From Variovorax sp. PAMC 28711 (GTDB lineage: Bacteria; Pseudomonadota; Gammaproteobacteria; Burkholderiales; Burkholderiaceae_C), in assembly GCF_001577265.1 (NCBI RefSeq), contig NZ_CP014517.1, positions 2,347,001 through 2,411,000 on the forward strand: a stretch of DNA of 64,000 bases. Reading direction: 5' to 3'. The notes under the pieces are model-generated. The model worked only from the letters and a program-made list of their open reading frames with translations, searched no databases and had not been told where the DNA came from. A program made the translations under genes and the position numbers. Shown here piece by piece: positions 51,101-63,534 of the stretch (positions within the stretch are counted from its first letter, which is position 1; each line of letters opens with the position of its first letter).

Positions 51101-52093
51101 TCAGCTCAACCAGCCCTTGCGCCCGAAGTACCACATCGGCACCAGCGCGCTGGCCAGCATCAACGTCACCACGTAGGGGTAGCTGAGCGAGCTGCCCAAC
51201 CACTCCAGCTCGGGGAACTTCATGTTCATGCCGTAGATGCTGGCCACCAGCGTCGGCGGCAGCAGCGCGACGCTCGCCACCGAGAAGATCTTGATGATCT
51301 TGTTCTGGTTGATGTTGATGAAGCCGACGGTCGCGTCCATCAGGAAGTTGATTTTGTCGAACAGGAACGCGGTGTGGTTGTCGAGCGACTCGATGTCGCG
51401 CAGGATCTGCCGCGCCTCCTCGAACTGCTCGGCGTTGAGCATCTTGCTGCGCATCATGAAACTGACCGCGCGTCGCGTGTCCATCACGTTGCGGCGGATG
51501 CGGCTGTTCAGGTCTTCGTGGCGCGCGATCTCGCCGAGCACGATGCTCGCCAGTGCATCGGTGATGTTGCCGCGCAGCACCTTCTCGCTCACCTTCTTGA
51601 GCTCGTCATAGATGTTCTCCAGCGTGTCGGCCGAGTACTCGGCGTCGGCATCGAACAGCTTGAGCAGCACTTCCTTGGCATCCTCGATCAGGCCCGGCGC
51701 GCGGCGGGCGCGCATGCGCAGCAGGCGGAACACCGGCACGTCTTCGTCGTGGATCGAGAACAGCACGCCGCGACTGCGCAGCTCGGCGTTGTGCTGGTTC
51801 AGGATGAAGGCGACGCGCACCGAGCGCGGGTCTTCGTCGTCGTCGATCAAAAAGTCGGAGCGGATGTGCAGTTCGCCGTTGTCTTCTTCGTAGAAGCGGG
51901 CCGATTCCTCGATGTCCTCGTCCATCGCGTCTTCGGGAATGGACAGGCCGTAGTACTGCTTGACCCAGCGCTTTTCGTCGACCGAAGGAGACTCCAGGTC
52001 GACCCAGATCGGCTGGAAGTTGGAAAGCTCCTCGAGCGACTCGATCTCTTCCTGGACGAGCCGCCCGTTTGCGAGCGTAAAGATATTGAGCAT
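51101..52093 (-). CDS. corA: Magnesium/cobalt transporter CorA
   Basis: A 330-residue CorA. A large acidic cytoplasmic domain is followed by two C-terminal membrane helices with the YGMN pore signature between them (SIYGMNMKFPELEW). It forms a pentameric Mg2+ channel. The gene is divergent from the helicase and convergent with the MOSC gene. Confidence 0.96.
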   Translation of the reverse strand: MLNIFTLANGRLVQEEIESLEELSNFQPIWVDLESPSVDEKRWVKQYYGLSIPEDAMDEDIEESARFYEEDNGELHIRSDFLIDDDEDPRSVRVAFILNQHNAELRSRGVLFSIHDEDVPVFRLLRMRARRAPGLIEDAKEVLLKLFDADAEYSADTLENIYDELKKVSEKVLRGNITDALASIVLGEIARHEDLNSRIRRNVMDTRRAVSFMMRSKMLNAEQFEEARQILRDIESLDNHTAFLFDKINFLMDATVGFININQNKIIKIFSVASVALLPPTLVASIYGMNMKFPELEWLGSSLSYPYVVTLMLASALVPMWYFGRKGWLS

Positions 52094-52163
52094 CCCGAAT
52101 TATCCCGCCGCGAGTGGACTGCTTTGTGACGCGGGCTGGATGGACATCCAGTAAAGTTGCGAC

Positions 52164-54242
52164 ATGTCCGCTGTGGCGATGCTTCCTACTACCCAGGCCG
52201 AAAGGCTCGCGGCCGTGCTGTCCACGCTCAACGACGAACAGCGCGCGGCGGTCGAGCACGAACTGCAGCCTTTGCTGGTGATCGCTGGCGCCGGATCGGG
52301 CAAGACCAGCACGCTGGCGCACCGCGTCGCCCGGCTCATTGCAGGCGGCGTCGATCCGCAGCGCATCCTCCTGCTCACGTTCTCTCGCCGTGCCGCACAG
52401 GAGATGGCGCGCCGTGCGGGTCAGGTGGTGGCGCGCGTGTTCGCGCTGAAGTCCGAAGCGCCCCCGGCGCTGCCCTGGGCCGGCACCTTCCATGGCATCG
52501 GCGCGCGGCTGCTGCGCGAGTACGCCGCACAGATCGGGCTGAAGGAAAACTTCACGATCCATGACCGCGGCGACGCGGAAGACCTGCTAGGCCTGGTGCG
52601 GCACGACCTCGGCCTGTCGTCCAGTGCACGCCGCTTTCCGCACAAGGGCACCTGCCTCTCTATCTATTCGCGCGCCGTCAACACCTGCGAGCCGCTCGAC
52701 GCGGTGCTCAAGCACGCCTTCCCGTGGTGCGCCGAATGGGAGGCCGAACTCAAGCGCCTGTTCGGCGCCTACGTCGAGGCCAAGCAGCAGCAGAACGTGC
52801 TCGACTACGACGACCTGCTCCTTTACTGGGCCGGCATGGTGGCCGAGCCCGCGCTGGCCGCGGCCGTCGGCGCGCGCTTCGACCATGTGCTGGTCGACGA
52901 GTACCAGGACACGAACCGCTTGCAGGCCGCCATCCTCACCGCGATGAAGCCCGACGGTCGCGGTGTCACGGTGGTGGGCGACGACGCCCAGTCGATCTAT
53001 TCGTTCCGCGGTGCGACGGTGCGCAACATCCTCGACTTTCCGGCGCAGTTCTCGCAAGCAGCGCGCGTCGTCACGCTGGAGCGCAACTACCGTTCGACCC
53101 AGCCGATCCTCGATGCGTCGAACGCGGTGATCGCGCAAGCTGCCGAGCGGCATGCCAAGACGCTCTGGACCGACAAACCTTCCGCCGGTCGGCCCCAGAT
53201 CATCCTGGTGCCCGACGAAGCGCAGCAGGCGACCTGGGTGGCCGACCGAGTGCTCGCCCACCGCGAAGGCGGGCTGGCACTCAAGTCGCAGGCCGTGCTG
53301 TTCCGCACTTCGACGCACAGCGCCGCGCTGGAGCTCGAACTGGCGCGCCGCAACATCCCGTTCGTCAAGTTCGGCGGGCTCAAGTTTCTCGAAGCCGCGC
53401 ATGTGAAGGACCTGCTCGCGGTGCTGCGCTTCGCCGAGAACCCGCGCGGCCGCATGGCGGGCTTTCGTGTCACGCAACTGATTCCCGGCATCGGCCCGGT
53501 GACCTCGACGCGCCTGCTGGATGCGATGGACGTGGCGGCCGATCCGGGCGCTGCGGTGCAGGACTTCGTGCCGCCGGCGACGGCGCAGGTCGAGTGGCAA
53601 CGTTTCGCCGAAACCTACGCGGCGCTGCGCAGTGCGGTGCTGCCGTGGCCGGCCGATGTGGAACTGGCATTGCGCTGGTACATCCCGCATCTCGAGCGGC
53701 TGTACGACGACACTTCGGACGTGCGGCGAGGCGATGTCGAGCAACTGGCCCGGCTGGCGTCGGGCTACGCCTCGCGCGAGCGGTTTCTGACGGAGCTCAC
53801 GCTCGATCCACCGGAGGCGACGAGCGACCGCCCCGGCCCGCCACTGCTCGACGAGGACTACCTCATCCTGTCGACCATCCATTCGGCCAAGGGACAGGAA
53901 TGGAATTCGGTGCACGTGCTCAACGTGGTCGACGGCTGCCTCCCGGCCGATGTGGCGCAGGGCGCAAGCGAGCTCGAGGAAGAGCGACGCCTGCTCTACG
54001 TCGCGATGACGCGCGCCCGAGACCATTTGCACCTGCTGGTGCCGCAGCGCTTCTACGTGACGCAGCAGTCGGCGCGCGGCGACCGGCATCTTTATGCGGG
54101 GCGCACGCGCTTCATCAGCGAAGCCGACACCGCGCATTTCGAGCAGCAGACCTGGCCGCCTCCGCCGCCGCGCGCGCCCGCCGTTCCGCCGCCGGCCGCG
54201 ACGATCGACCTGCTGGCCCGGATGCGCGCGAGCTGGAAGTGA
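52164..54242 (+). CDS. UvrD/Rep-family ATP-dependent helicase
   Basis: A 692-residue superfamily 1 helicase. Motif I GAGSGKTSTL, motif II VDEYQDTN, motif IV LERNYRSTQP, motif V STIHSAKGQEWNSVHVLNVV and motif VI RLLYVAMTRARDHL are present in order. A 3'-5' helicase acting in repair or replication restart is likely. The protein is a little shorter than E. coli Rep or UvrD, and lacks their C-terminal extension. A TAAAGT box (52152-52157) stands only 7 bp before the ATG. Confidence 0.93.
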   Translation: MSAVAMLPTTQAERLAAVLSTLNDEQRAAVEHELQPLLVIAGAGSGKTSTLAHRVARLIAGGVDPQRILLLTFSRRAAQEMARRAGQVVARVFALKSEAPPALPWAGTFHGIGARLLREYAAQIGLKENFTIHDRGDAEDLLGLVRHDLGLSSSARRFPHKGTCLSIYSRAVNTCEPLDAVLKHAFPWCAEWEAELKRLFGAYVEAKQQQNVLDYDDLLLYWAGMVAEPALAAAVGARFDHVLVDEYQDTNRLQAAILTAMKPDGRGVTVVGDDAQSIYSFRGATVRNILDFPAQFSQAARVVTLERNYRSTQPILDASNAVIAQAAERHAKTLWTDKPSAGRPQIILVPDEAQQATWVADRVLAHREGGLALKSQAVLFRTSTHSAALELELARRNIPFVKFGGLKFLEAAHVKDLLAVLRFAENPRGRMAGFRVTQLIPGIGPVTSTRLLDAMDVAADPGAAVQDFVPPATAQVEWQRFAETYAALRSAVLPWPADVELALRWYIPHLERLYDDTSDVRRGDVEQLARLASGYASRERFLTELTLDPPEATSDRPGPPLLDEDYLILSTIHSAKGQEWNSVHVLNVVDGCLPADVAQGASELEEERRLLYVAMTRARDHLHLLVPQRFYVTQQSARGDRHLYAGRTRFISEADTAHFEQQTWPPPPPRAPAVPPPAATIDLLARMRASWK

Positions 54243-54322
54243 GCGGCGCTCTGGCCCTCCCGCAGACGCGGTCTCTTTATCGGAAGAAATCGCCCGCAGC
54301 GCAGCTCTCGTGGGGCTCTGCT

Positions 54323-54339
54323 GCTATCAAAGGAGGAGC
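54323..54339. repeat. Degenerate GCTATCAAA intergenic element
   Basis: GCTATCAAAGGAGGAGC shares its first nine bases with the reverse complement of the palindrome at 44961-44977. It may be a relic of a family-wide short repeat. Confidence 0.35.
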
Positions 54340-54526
54340 AAAAAAATGTCAACTGACGGTAAATGTCGGATCAGGGCAAGTGGGGGATTGCAATCGCCTT
54401 GTAGCTTGGGCATAGTGAATCGACTCTCTTCCCTTCCGCTCTCTTTCTCTCCCGCTCACACCCATTCTTGTTTCGCCGGCCACGCGCCATTCCGGAGCGT
54501 TGGCTATTTTCCCAACCGTCAATTCC

Positions 54527-54533
54527 AGGAGGT
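54527..54533 (+). promoter_or_regulatory. Perfect ribosome-binding site of hpf
   Basis: AGGAGGT five bases before the ATG at 54539 matches the 16S anti-SD fully. This selects that start over an in-frame ATG at 54500. Confidence 0.8.
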
Positions 54534-54538
54534 CATTC

Positions 54539-54868
54539 ATGAATCTGACGATCAGCGGTCATCACCTCGACGTCACTCCCGCTTTGCGCACGTATGTCAC
54601 GAGCAAGCTGGACCGGATCACCCGCCACTTCGACCAAGTGGTCGATGTGAAGGTCATCCTCACTGTGGAAAAGCAAAAGGAAAAGGAACGCAGGCAGAAG
54701 GCGGAGTGCAACATCCACGTCAAGGGAAGCGACATGTTCGCGGAGTCGAGTCACGCTGATCTCTATGCAGCCGTCGACGAGCTGGTCGACAAGCTCGACC
54801 GCCAGGTGGTGCGCCACAAGACGCGGTTGCAGAATCACCATCACCAGGCGCCCAAGCGCTTGATGTGA
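54539..54868 (+). CDS. hpf: Ribosome hibernation-promoting factor
   Basis: A 109-residue short-form HPF/RaiA protein. [20 protein letters not shown] is the family N-terminus; the basic patch [13 protein letters not shown] and the acidic-helix [15 protein letters not shown] follow. It binds the 30S subunit in stationary phase and promotes 100S dimers. A terminator follows at 54899-54927, so it is separate from ptsN at least in part. Confidence 0.95.
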   Translation: MNLTISGHHLDVTPALRTYVTSKLDRITRHFDQVVDVKVILTVEKQKEKERRQKAECNIHVKGSDMFAESSHADLYAAVDELVDKLDRQVVRHKTRLQNHHHQAPKRLM

Positions 54869-54898
54869 AGGGGCCGCGCCGGAAGGCGATCGCCAACG

Positions 54899-54927
54899 AA
54901 GCCGCCTCGGGCGGCTTTTTGTTTTTT
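54899..54927 (+). terminator. Rho-independent terminator after hpf
   Basis: GCCGCC-TCG-GGCGGC stem (54901-54915) with flanking AA/TT, followed by TTTTTGTTTTTT. This is a strong intrinsic terminator, and ends the hpf message ahead of ptsN. Confidence 0.9.
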
Positions 54928-54972
54928 ACAGACACCCGCCGCTCCGAGGTGGGGGTTTTTACCAATGAGGTG

Positions 54973-54978
54973 CATAAT
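54973..54978 (+). promoter_or_regulatory. Candidate -10 box for ptsN
   Basis: CATAAT, 5/6 to consensus, 21 bp before the ptsN ATG. The -35 region is not clear. A separate promoter is expected because a terminator lies between hpf and ptsN. Confidence 0.4.
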
Positions 54979-54998
54979 CGCGCCCGCCCTGCCCCACC

Positions 54999-55466
54999 AT
55001 GAATCGCCTCGCGTCCATCCTGCCGCCCGCTCAAGTGCTCGTGAGCGTTGACGCCACCAGCAAAAAGCGTGCTTTTGAAGAAGCAGGTTTGCTGTTCGAG
55101 AATCTTCACGGCCTGGGACGCGCGCTGGTCACCGACAGCCTGTTCGCCCGAGAACGGCTCGGATCGACCGGTCTGGGCCACGGCGTCGCGATCCCGCATG
55201 GCCGCATCAAGGGACTGAAGTCGCCGATGGCCTCGGTGTTCCAGCTGGCGAACCCGATCGGCTTCGACGCTCCCGACGAGCAGCCCGTGGCGCTCCTCAT
55301 CTTCCTGCTGGTGCCCGAAGCGGCGACGCAAAAACACCTCGAGATCCTGTCCGAGATCGCCGAACTGCTCAGTGACGCCGGCCTGCGCGAGCAGATCAAG
55401 TCGAGCACCGACGCGGGCGAACTGCACGCCTTGATCGCCGGCTGGCAATCCGCCCAAGTGGCTTGA
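54999..55466 (+). CDS. ptsN: Nitrogen-regulatory PTS enzyme IIA (PtsN)
   Basis: A 155-residue EIIA-Ntr. The phosphorylation site His67 lies in GVAIPHGR. It receives phosphate from the PTS-Ntr chain and regulates potassium transport and stress responses in other bacteria. A 19-bp gap leads to hprK. The N-terminus ([20 protein letters not shown]) is conserved. Confidence 0.95.
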   Translation: MNRLASILPPAQVLVSVDATSKKRAFEEAGLLFENLHGLGRALVTDSLFARERLGSTGLGHGVAIPHGRIKGLKSPMASVFQLANPIGFDAPDEQPVALLIFLLVPEAATQKHLEILSEIAELLSDAGLREQIKSSTDAGELHALIAGWQSAQVA

Positions 55467-55485
55467 ACCCCGTTTCGCTCCGCGC

Positions 55486-56442
55486 ATGAAGCCGACCGTC
55501 ATCAGCGCGGACGCGATGTTCGAGGAGTTTCGCGGTTCGCTGCGCTGGGAGTGGCTGGCGGGTCTCGGCGCTTCGGAGCGTCAGTTCGAGCCTGAAGTCA
55601 TCAGCCGCGCGCAGTCGGCGGCTGACCTGGTCGGCTACCTCAACTACATCCATCCGTATCGCGTCCAGATCATGGGCGCGCGCGAAATCGCGTACCTGAC
55701 GCGCGGCACCGGCGAAGACTGCGCGCGGCGCATTGCCCGCATCGTCACGCTGGAGCCGCCGATGCTGGTGCTGGCCGACGGGCAGCCCGCGCCGGACGAA
55801 CTCCTCACGATCTGCGAGCGCGCCCAGTTGCCGCTGTTCGCGACGCGCGAATCGTCGGCCCACGTGATCGACCTGCTGCGCGCTTACCTGTCCAAGCACT
55901 TCGCCGAGCGCACCTCGATGCACGGCGTGTTCATGGACATCCTGGGGCTCGGTGTGATGATCACCGGCGAATCGGGGCTCGGCAAGAGCGAACTCGGGCT
56001 GGAGCTGATTTCGCGCGGCAACGGGCTCGTGGCCGATGATGCGGTCGACCTCTACCGCATCAACCAGAACACGCTCGAGGGTCGCTGCCCCGACCTGCTG
56101 CAGAACCTGCTGGAAGTGCGCGGCATCGGCCTGCTCGATATTCGCGCGATCTTCGGCGAGACGGCCGTGCGCCGCAAGATGCGGCTCAAGCTCATCGTGC
56201 ACTTGGTGCGGCGTGACTCGTTCGAGCGCGACTACGAGCGCATGCCGTCGGCGCCGCTCACGCAGGACGTGCTGGGCATTCCGGTGCGCAAGGTCATCAT
56301 CCAGGTGGTGGCCGGGCGGAACATCGCGGTGCTGGTCGAAGCGGCGGTGCGCAACTCGATCCTGCAACTGCGCGGCATCGACACGTATGCCGACTTCGTC
56401 GCGCGCCACCACAAGGCGATGGAAGCCGGGCGCGACGACTGA
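55486..56442 (+). CDS. hprK: HPr kinase/phosphorylase
   Basis: A 318-residue HprK. P-loop GESGLGKS is at residues 161-168, the conserved His146 lies in SMHGVFMDI, and the signature [12 protein letters not shown] is complete. It phosphorylates and dephosphorylates HPr on a serine, controlling PTS output. It is co-directional with ptsN; rapZ, which often follows in Burkholderiales, is replaced here by fur on the opposite strand. Confidence 0.96.
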   Translation: MKPTVISADAMFEEFRGSLRWEWLAGLGASERQFEPEVISRAQSAADLVGYLNYIHPYRVQIMGAREIAYLTRGTGEDCARRIARIVTLEPPMLVLADGQPAPDELLTICERAQLPLFATRESSAHVIDLLRAYLSKHFAERTSMHGVFMDILGLGVMITGESGLGKSELGLELISRGNGLVADDAVDLYRINQNTLEGRCPDLLQNLLEVRGIGLLDIRAIFGETAVRRKMRLKLIVHLVRRDSFERDYERMPSAPLTQDVLGIPVRKVIIQVVAGRNIAVLVEAAVRNSILQLRGIDTYADFVARHHKAMEAGRDD

Positions 56443-56449
56443 GCGCAAG

Positions 56450-56869
56450 TCAGCGGCGGCTGGCGCAGTCGCCGCACAAGCCGTAGAGCGACATGGCGTG
56501 GTCCTGCAGGATCCAGCCCTTGTCATGCGCGATCATTTGCTGACGGCGTTCGATCTCGGCGTCGTAGAACTCCTCGACCTTTCCGCACGAAGTGCAGATC
56601 AGGTGGTCGTGGTGCTTGCCTTCGTTCAGTTCGTAGACGGCCTTGCCGCTTTCGAAGTGGCTGCGCTCCAGGATGCCGGCCTGCTCAAACTGCGTCAGCA
56701 CGCGGTAGACGGTGGCCAGGCCGATGTCCGAATGCTCGTTGAGCAAGATTCGGAAAACATCTTCGGCCGTCATGTGCCTGAGGCCGCCGGTCTGGAAGAT
56801 TTCAAGAATCTTCAGGCGCGGCAAGGTGGCCTTGAGGCCGGTGTTCTTGAGTTCGTCGATATTGGCCAT
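56450..56869 (-). CDS. fur: Ferric uptake regulator
   Basis: A 139-residue Fur. The winged helix has [19 protein letters not shown]; the metal-binding elements [16 protein letters not shown] and the C-terminal CGDC follow. It represses iron-uptake genes when bound to Fe2+. It is divergent from bamE and convergent with hprK (7 bp apart). Confidence 0.97.
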   Translation of the reverse strand: MANIDELKNTGLKATLPRLKILEIFQTGGLRHMTAEDVFRILLNEHSDIGLATVYRVLTQFEQAGILERSHFESGKAVYELNEGKHHDHLICTSCGKVEEFYDAEIERRQQMIAHDKGWILQDHAMSLYGLCGDCASRR

Positions 56870-56919
56870 GGGTCGTTCCTGCGCCAGCCGGGCGGGGAGG
56901 CCCGCCGGGGGCCAGCCGC

Positions 56920-56925
56920 TACAAT
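56920..56925 (+). promoter_or_regulatory. Candidate -10 box of bamE
   Basis: TACAAT, preceded by GC, lies 30 bp before the bamE ATG. This matches the GCTACAAT form often seen in betaproteobacterial promoters; no good -35 box is evident. Confidence 0.45.
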
Positions 56926-56955
56926 GGGCCGATCATATCGCTACCTCTTTCTTCC

Positions 56956-57513
56956 ATGCTTGCCATTCCCCAACGCAGCCTCTGGCTGCTCTTCGGCGCC
57001 GCCGCGAGCTTGAGCCTTGGCGCTTGCAGCACCGTCACCGACAGCACCCGCAGCGCGTTGGAAAAGATCACGCCCTACCGGGTCGAAGTGGTGCAGGGCA
57101 ACTTCGTTTCCAAAGAGCAGGTCGCAGCGCTCAAGCCGGGCATGTCGCGTCAGCAGGTGCGTGAAATCCTGGGCACGTCGCTCCTCACGGACGTCTTCCA
57201 TTCCGACCGCTGGGACTACGTCTTCACGATGCGTCGCCAGGGCGTCGAGCCGCAGCAACGGCGGCTGACGTTGTTCTTCAAGAACGACGCGCTGGACCGC
57301 TTCGAAGGCGACACGATGCCAAGCGAAGAAGAGTTCGTGGCCGCCGTCGACACGCGTGCCAGCAAAACGTCCAAGATTCCGCAGCTCGAAGCCACCGAGA
57401 GCCAGCTCGACAAGTTCAAGCCGGACGACAAGAAGGCCGCGAAGACCGAAGCACCGGCCGCGCCGCTCGCGCCCTTGCCGCCGAGCTACCCGCCGCTCGA
57501 AACCGCCCGCTGA
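56956..57513 (+). CDS. bamE: Outer membrane assembly lipoprotein BamE
   Basis: A 185-residue lipoprotein. Signal ends in the lipobox LSLGAC; the BamE domain follows with [26 protein letters not shown]. It stabilises the BamABCD complex that inserts outer membrane proteins. The C-terminal 60 residues form a Lys/Ala/Pro-rich tail longer than in E. coli BamE (113 residues). It begins the bamE-dapB unit. Confidence 0.95.
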   Translation: MLAIPQRSLWLLFGAAASLSLGACSTVTDSTRSALEKITPYRVEVVQGNFVSKEQVAALKPGMSRQQVREILGTSLLTDVFHSDRWDYVFTMRRQGVEPQQRRLTLFFKNDALDRFEGDTMPSEEEFVAAVDTRASKTSKIPQLEATESQLDKFKPDDKKAAKTEAPAAPLAPLPPSYPPLETAR

Positions 57514-57514
57514 C

Positions 57515-58315
57515 ATGCGGCGCATCGCGATCGCCGGCGCTTCCGGCCGCATGGGCCGCATGCTGATCGAAGGCGTGCGCGCAACCGACGACTGTGAGCT
57601 GGCCGGTGCCCTCGACGTGGCCGGCGCGCCGGCCATCGGCACCGACGCGGCGGCGTTTCTCGGCTTCACCAGTGGCGTGCCGATCGTGGCGGACCTCCGC
57701 GGCGGCCTGAAGAACGCGCAGGTATTGATCGACTTCACCCGTCCCGAAGGCACGCTGGCGCACCTCGCCGTGTGCCGCGAGCTCGGCGTGCAGGCGGTCA
57801 TCGGCACCACCGGGTTCAGCGACGCCCAGAAAGCCGAGATCGCCGAGATCGCCCAGGACATCGCGATCGTGATGGCGCCGAACATGAGCGTGGGCGTCAA
57901 CGTCACGCTCAAGCTGCTCGAGATGGCGGCCAAGGCCTTGTCGACCGGCTATGACATCGAGATCATCGAAGCGCACCATCGCCACAAGGTCGATGCGCCG
58001 TCGGGCACCGCGCTCAAGATGGGCGAAGTGATCGCCGATGCGCTGGGCCGCGACCTCAAAGATTGCGCCGTCTACGCGCGCGAAGGCATCACGGGCGAGC
58101 GCGACCCGTCGACCATCGGCTTCTCGGCCATCCGCGGTGGCGACATCGTCGGCGACCACACCGTGCTCTTTGCCGGCATCGGCGAGCGCATCGAGATCAC
58201 GCACAAATCGTCGAGCCGCACGACCTACGTCCAGGGCAGCCTGCGCGCCGCGCGTTTTCTCGCATCGCAGAAGACCGGCCTGTTCGACATGTTCGACGTG
58301 TTGAGCCTGCGCTGA
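57515..58315 (+). CDS. dapB: 4-Hydroxy-tetrahydrodipicolinate reductase
   Basis: A 266-residue DapB, which makes tetrahydrodipicolinate in the lysine and peptidoglycan pathway. NAD(P)-binding motif GASGRMGRM at residues 7-15; the substrate loop [16 protein letters not shown] with the catalytic histidines is intact. The ATG at 57515 comes one base after the bamE stop. Confidence 0.96.
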   Translation: MRRIAIAGASGRMGRMLIEGVRATDDCELAGALDVAGAPAIGTDAAAFLGFTSGVPIVADLRGGLKNAQVLIDFTRPEGTLAHLAVCRELGVQAVIGTTGFSDAQKAEIAEIAQDIAIVMAPNMSVGVNVTLKLLEMAAKALSTGYDIEIIEAHHRHKVDAPSGTALKMGEVIADALGRDLKDCAVYAREGITGERDPSTIGFSAIRGGDIVGDHTVLFAGIGERIEITHKSSSRTTYVQGSLRAARFLASQKTGLFDMFDVLSLR

Positions 58316-58328
58316 TCGCGCCTCCCCC

Positions 58329-59030
58329 ATGAGCGTGCTCGAACTGCTGACCCACGGCGACGGCGTCAGCCGCTCGGTGGCCGCGTTGTTGCTCGCGATG
58401 TCCGTGGCGAGCTGGGTCGCGATCCTGCAGAAGGCCTGGCTGCTGCGCAGCGGCACACGCGGCGTGCTGCGCAGCATCGCCGCGTTCTGGCAGTCGTCGT
58501 CGGTCACCGAAGCCGAGCAAAAGCTCAAGGCGTTCGATGGCCCGATGCTGGTCCTGCCGGCGGTCGGCGCCGTCCGGCGCGTGGCCGACGATTCGCAAGC
58601 GACGACGCTCGGCAGCGCGGGCGACCGTGGCCAGCGCCTCACGCGCTCGTTACGGGACGCATTGCACGGCGCACTGCGCCGGCTCCAGGGCGGCCAGATC
58701 CTGCTGGCCACCGTCGGCGCCACCGCGCCGTTCGTCGGCTTGCTCGGCACCGTTTGGGGCATCTACGGCGCGCTCGCGGGCATCGCTGGCGAGACCGGCG
58801 GTTTCACCATTGATAAGGTCGCCGGCCCGGTCGGCGAAGCGCTGGTCATGACGGCCTTCGGGCTCGCTGTCGCGATTCCGGCCGTGTTGGCCTACAACGT
58901 GTTCGGTCGCGTCATCGGCCGCATCGAAGCCGAGCTTGAAGGCTTCGCGCACGACCTGCTCGCCACCTTCGGCGAGCCTGCGAAAACGCCCGACGACGCC
59001 TTGCCGCCGGCGCGCGTGATGCCCGTCTAG
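58329..59030 (+). CDS. MotA/TolQ/ExbB-family proton channel protein
   Basis: A 233-residue membrane protein with three hydrophobic helices. The channel-forming region TAPFVGLLGTVWGIYGAL and a long helix with VGEALVMTAFGLAVAIPAVL are typical of ExbB/TolQ. It starts 13 bp after dapB. No tolA, tonB or pal is in the window, so assignment to the Tol or Ton type is open. Confidence 0.92.
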   Translation: MSVLELLTHGDGVSRSVAALLLAMSVASWVAILQKAWLLRSGTRGVLRSIAAFWQSSSVTEAEQKLKAFDGPMLVLPAVGAVRRVADDSQATTLGSAGDRGQRLTRSLRDALHGALRRLQGGQILLATVGATAPFVGLLGTVWGIYGALAGIAGETGGFTIDKVAGPVGEALVMTAFGLAVAIPAVLAYNVFGRVIGRIEAELEGFAHDLLATFGEPAKTPDDALPPARVMPV

Positions 59031-59046
59031 GGCGGCGCGCCAGACC

Positions 59047-59514
<468 letters not shown>

Positions 59515-59524
59515 CCGACGCGAC

Positions 59525-62020
<2,496 letters not shown>

Positions 62021-62052
62021 GAGAGTGCTCGCAGGTTCTTGTCGGGGGGCCG

Positions 62053-63534
62053 TCAAACGGCAACGTTGGGGGCGGCTTGCCGGTAGACGGCGACGTATTG
62101 CGCCGCTGCGGTGGCCCAGTCGGCCGGGCGCCGCATGGCGGTGGCGCGCACCCGGCGCCAATCGGCGGGGCGCTTGTAGAGCGCGAAGGCACGGCGCACG
62201 GCGCGCGCGTAGTCGGTGTCGTCGAAGTGGCCGAAGACGAAGCCGGTGGCTTCGCCGCTCGCCATGTTTTCAAGGGTGCAGTCGACCACGGTGTCGGCCA
62301 GTCCGCCGACGCTGCGCACCAGGGGCAGGCTACCGTATTTGAGGCCGTACATCTGCGTCAACCCGCAGGGCTCGAACAGCGATGGCACCAGGGTCACGTC
62401 GCCGGCGCCGAAGAGCTGGTGCGCGAGGTTCTCGTTGTAGCCGATGGTGACGCTGACCGATTCGGGCGTTGCCGCAGCGCGCTGGCGAAAGGCCTCTTCC
62501 AGCCAGGCCTCGCCGCCGCCGAGCAGCGCGAGCTGGCCGCCTTGCGCCAACAGCGCATCGAGCCCATCGAGCACGAGGTGCAAGCCCTTTTGCTCGGTGA
62601 GCCGGCTGACCACGACGAAGAGCGGCACGTCCGGCCATGCGGCCAGGCCCAGCTGCTGCCGCAGTGCCGCCTTGCAAGCCGCCTTGCCGGCCATGCGTTT
62701 GCCCTCGGGCAGGCTGAACCCCTGCGGCAGCAGGGCATCGGTGCCCGGATTCCAGACCTGGTCGTCGACCGCGTTGAGGATGCCGGTGAGCACATCGCTG
62801 CGCTGGCGCAGCAGGCCATCGAGGCCCTGGCCCTGCTCGGGCGTTTGGATCTCGCGCGCGTAGGTAGGGCTCACGGTCGTGAGGCGATCGGCGAACACGA
62901 GCCCGCCTTTCATGAAATTGAGCTGGCCGAAGTATTCGAGCCCGTTCATCTGGAAGGCCGGGCCCGGCAGGCCGAGGTCGGCGAAATCCCAGGGCGCGAA
63001 CAGGCCCTGGTAGGCCAGGTTGTGCACGGTGAAGACGCTGCCGACGCGGGGGCCCGGTGGGCGTTGCGCGAAGGCGAGGTAGGCCGGCGCGAGCGCGGCA
63101 TGCCAGTCGTGCGCATGCACCACCGCAGGCTGCCAGGTGGGGTCGAGGCCCTGCGCGAGTTGCGCCGCGGCCCAACCGAGCAGCGCGAAGCGCCGGTGGT
63201 TGTCGCCGTAGGGCTGCCGATGTGTGTCTTCGTACGGATTGCCGGGCCGGTCGTAGAGGTGCGGCGCGTCGATCACGTAGGCGGTGACGTCGGGCGCGCC
63301 GGCGGTCGCGACCCGGCCGACCAAGAGGCGGGTGCGGTCGCCCCACGGCGCCCGCAAGTCGTGCAGCGGCACCAGATCTTCGACACCCGCGACGATGGCT
63401 GGAAAGCCCGGCAGCAGCACCCGCACGTCTTGCCCGACGGCAATCAGCGCGTGGGGCAGCGCACCGGCGATGTCTGCCAGTCCGCCGGTCTTGAGCAGGG
63501 GAAAAATCTCGGCGCTGACCTGAAGAACCCGCAT
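62053..63534 (-). CDS. glgA: Glycogen synthase (ADP-glucose)
   Basis: A 493-residue GT5 enzyme. The ADP-glucose-binding motif [16 protein letters not shown] is at residues 16-31; the C-terminal [22 protein letters not shown] holds the active-site glutamates. It elongates the alpha-1,4-glucan. ATG shares one base with the glgC stop, indicating a coupled glgC-glgA-glgP operon. Confidence 0.96.
   Translation of the reverse strand: MRVLQVSAEIFPLLKTGGLADIAGALPHALIAVGQDVRVLLPGFPAIVAGVEDLVPLHDLRAPWGDRTRLLVGRVATAGAPDVTAYVIDAPHLYDRPGNPYEDTHRQPYGDNHRRFALLGWAAAQLAQGLDPTWQPAVVHAHDWHAALAPAYLAFAQRPPGPRVGSVFTVHNLAYQGLFAPWDFADLGLPGPAFQMNGLEYFGQLNFMKGGLVFADRLTTVSPTYAREIQTPEQGQGLDGLLRQRSDVLTGILNAVDDQVWNPGTDALLPQGFSLPEGKRMAGKAACKAALRQQLGLAAWPDVPLFVVVSRLTEQKGLHLVLDGLDALLAQGGQLALLGGGEAWLEEAFRQRAAATPESVSVTIGYNENLAHQLFGAGDVTLVPSLFEPCGLTQMYGLKYGSLPLVRSVGGLADTVVDCTLENMASGEATGFVFGHFDDTDYARAVRRAFALYKRPADWRRVRATAMRRPADWATAAAQYVAVYRQAAPNVAV

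Larger units (their letters stand above)
54243..54538. other. 296-bp intergenic region before hpf
   Basis: No confirmed gene. It contains a degenerate GCTATCAAA element, a strong purine-rich ribosome-binding-like sequence (AGGAGG at 54331-54336) in front of an ATG at 54346, and a pyrimidine-rich stretch (about 54423-54470). It probably carries the promoter of the hpf gene. Confidence 0.6.
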
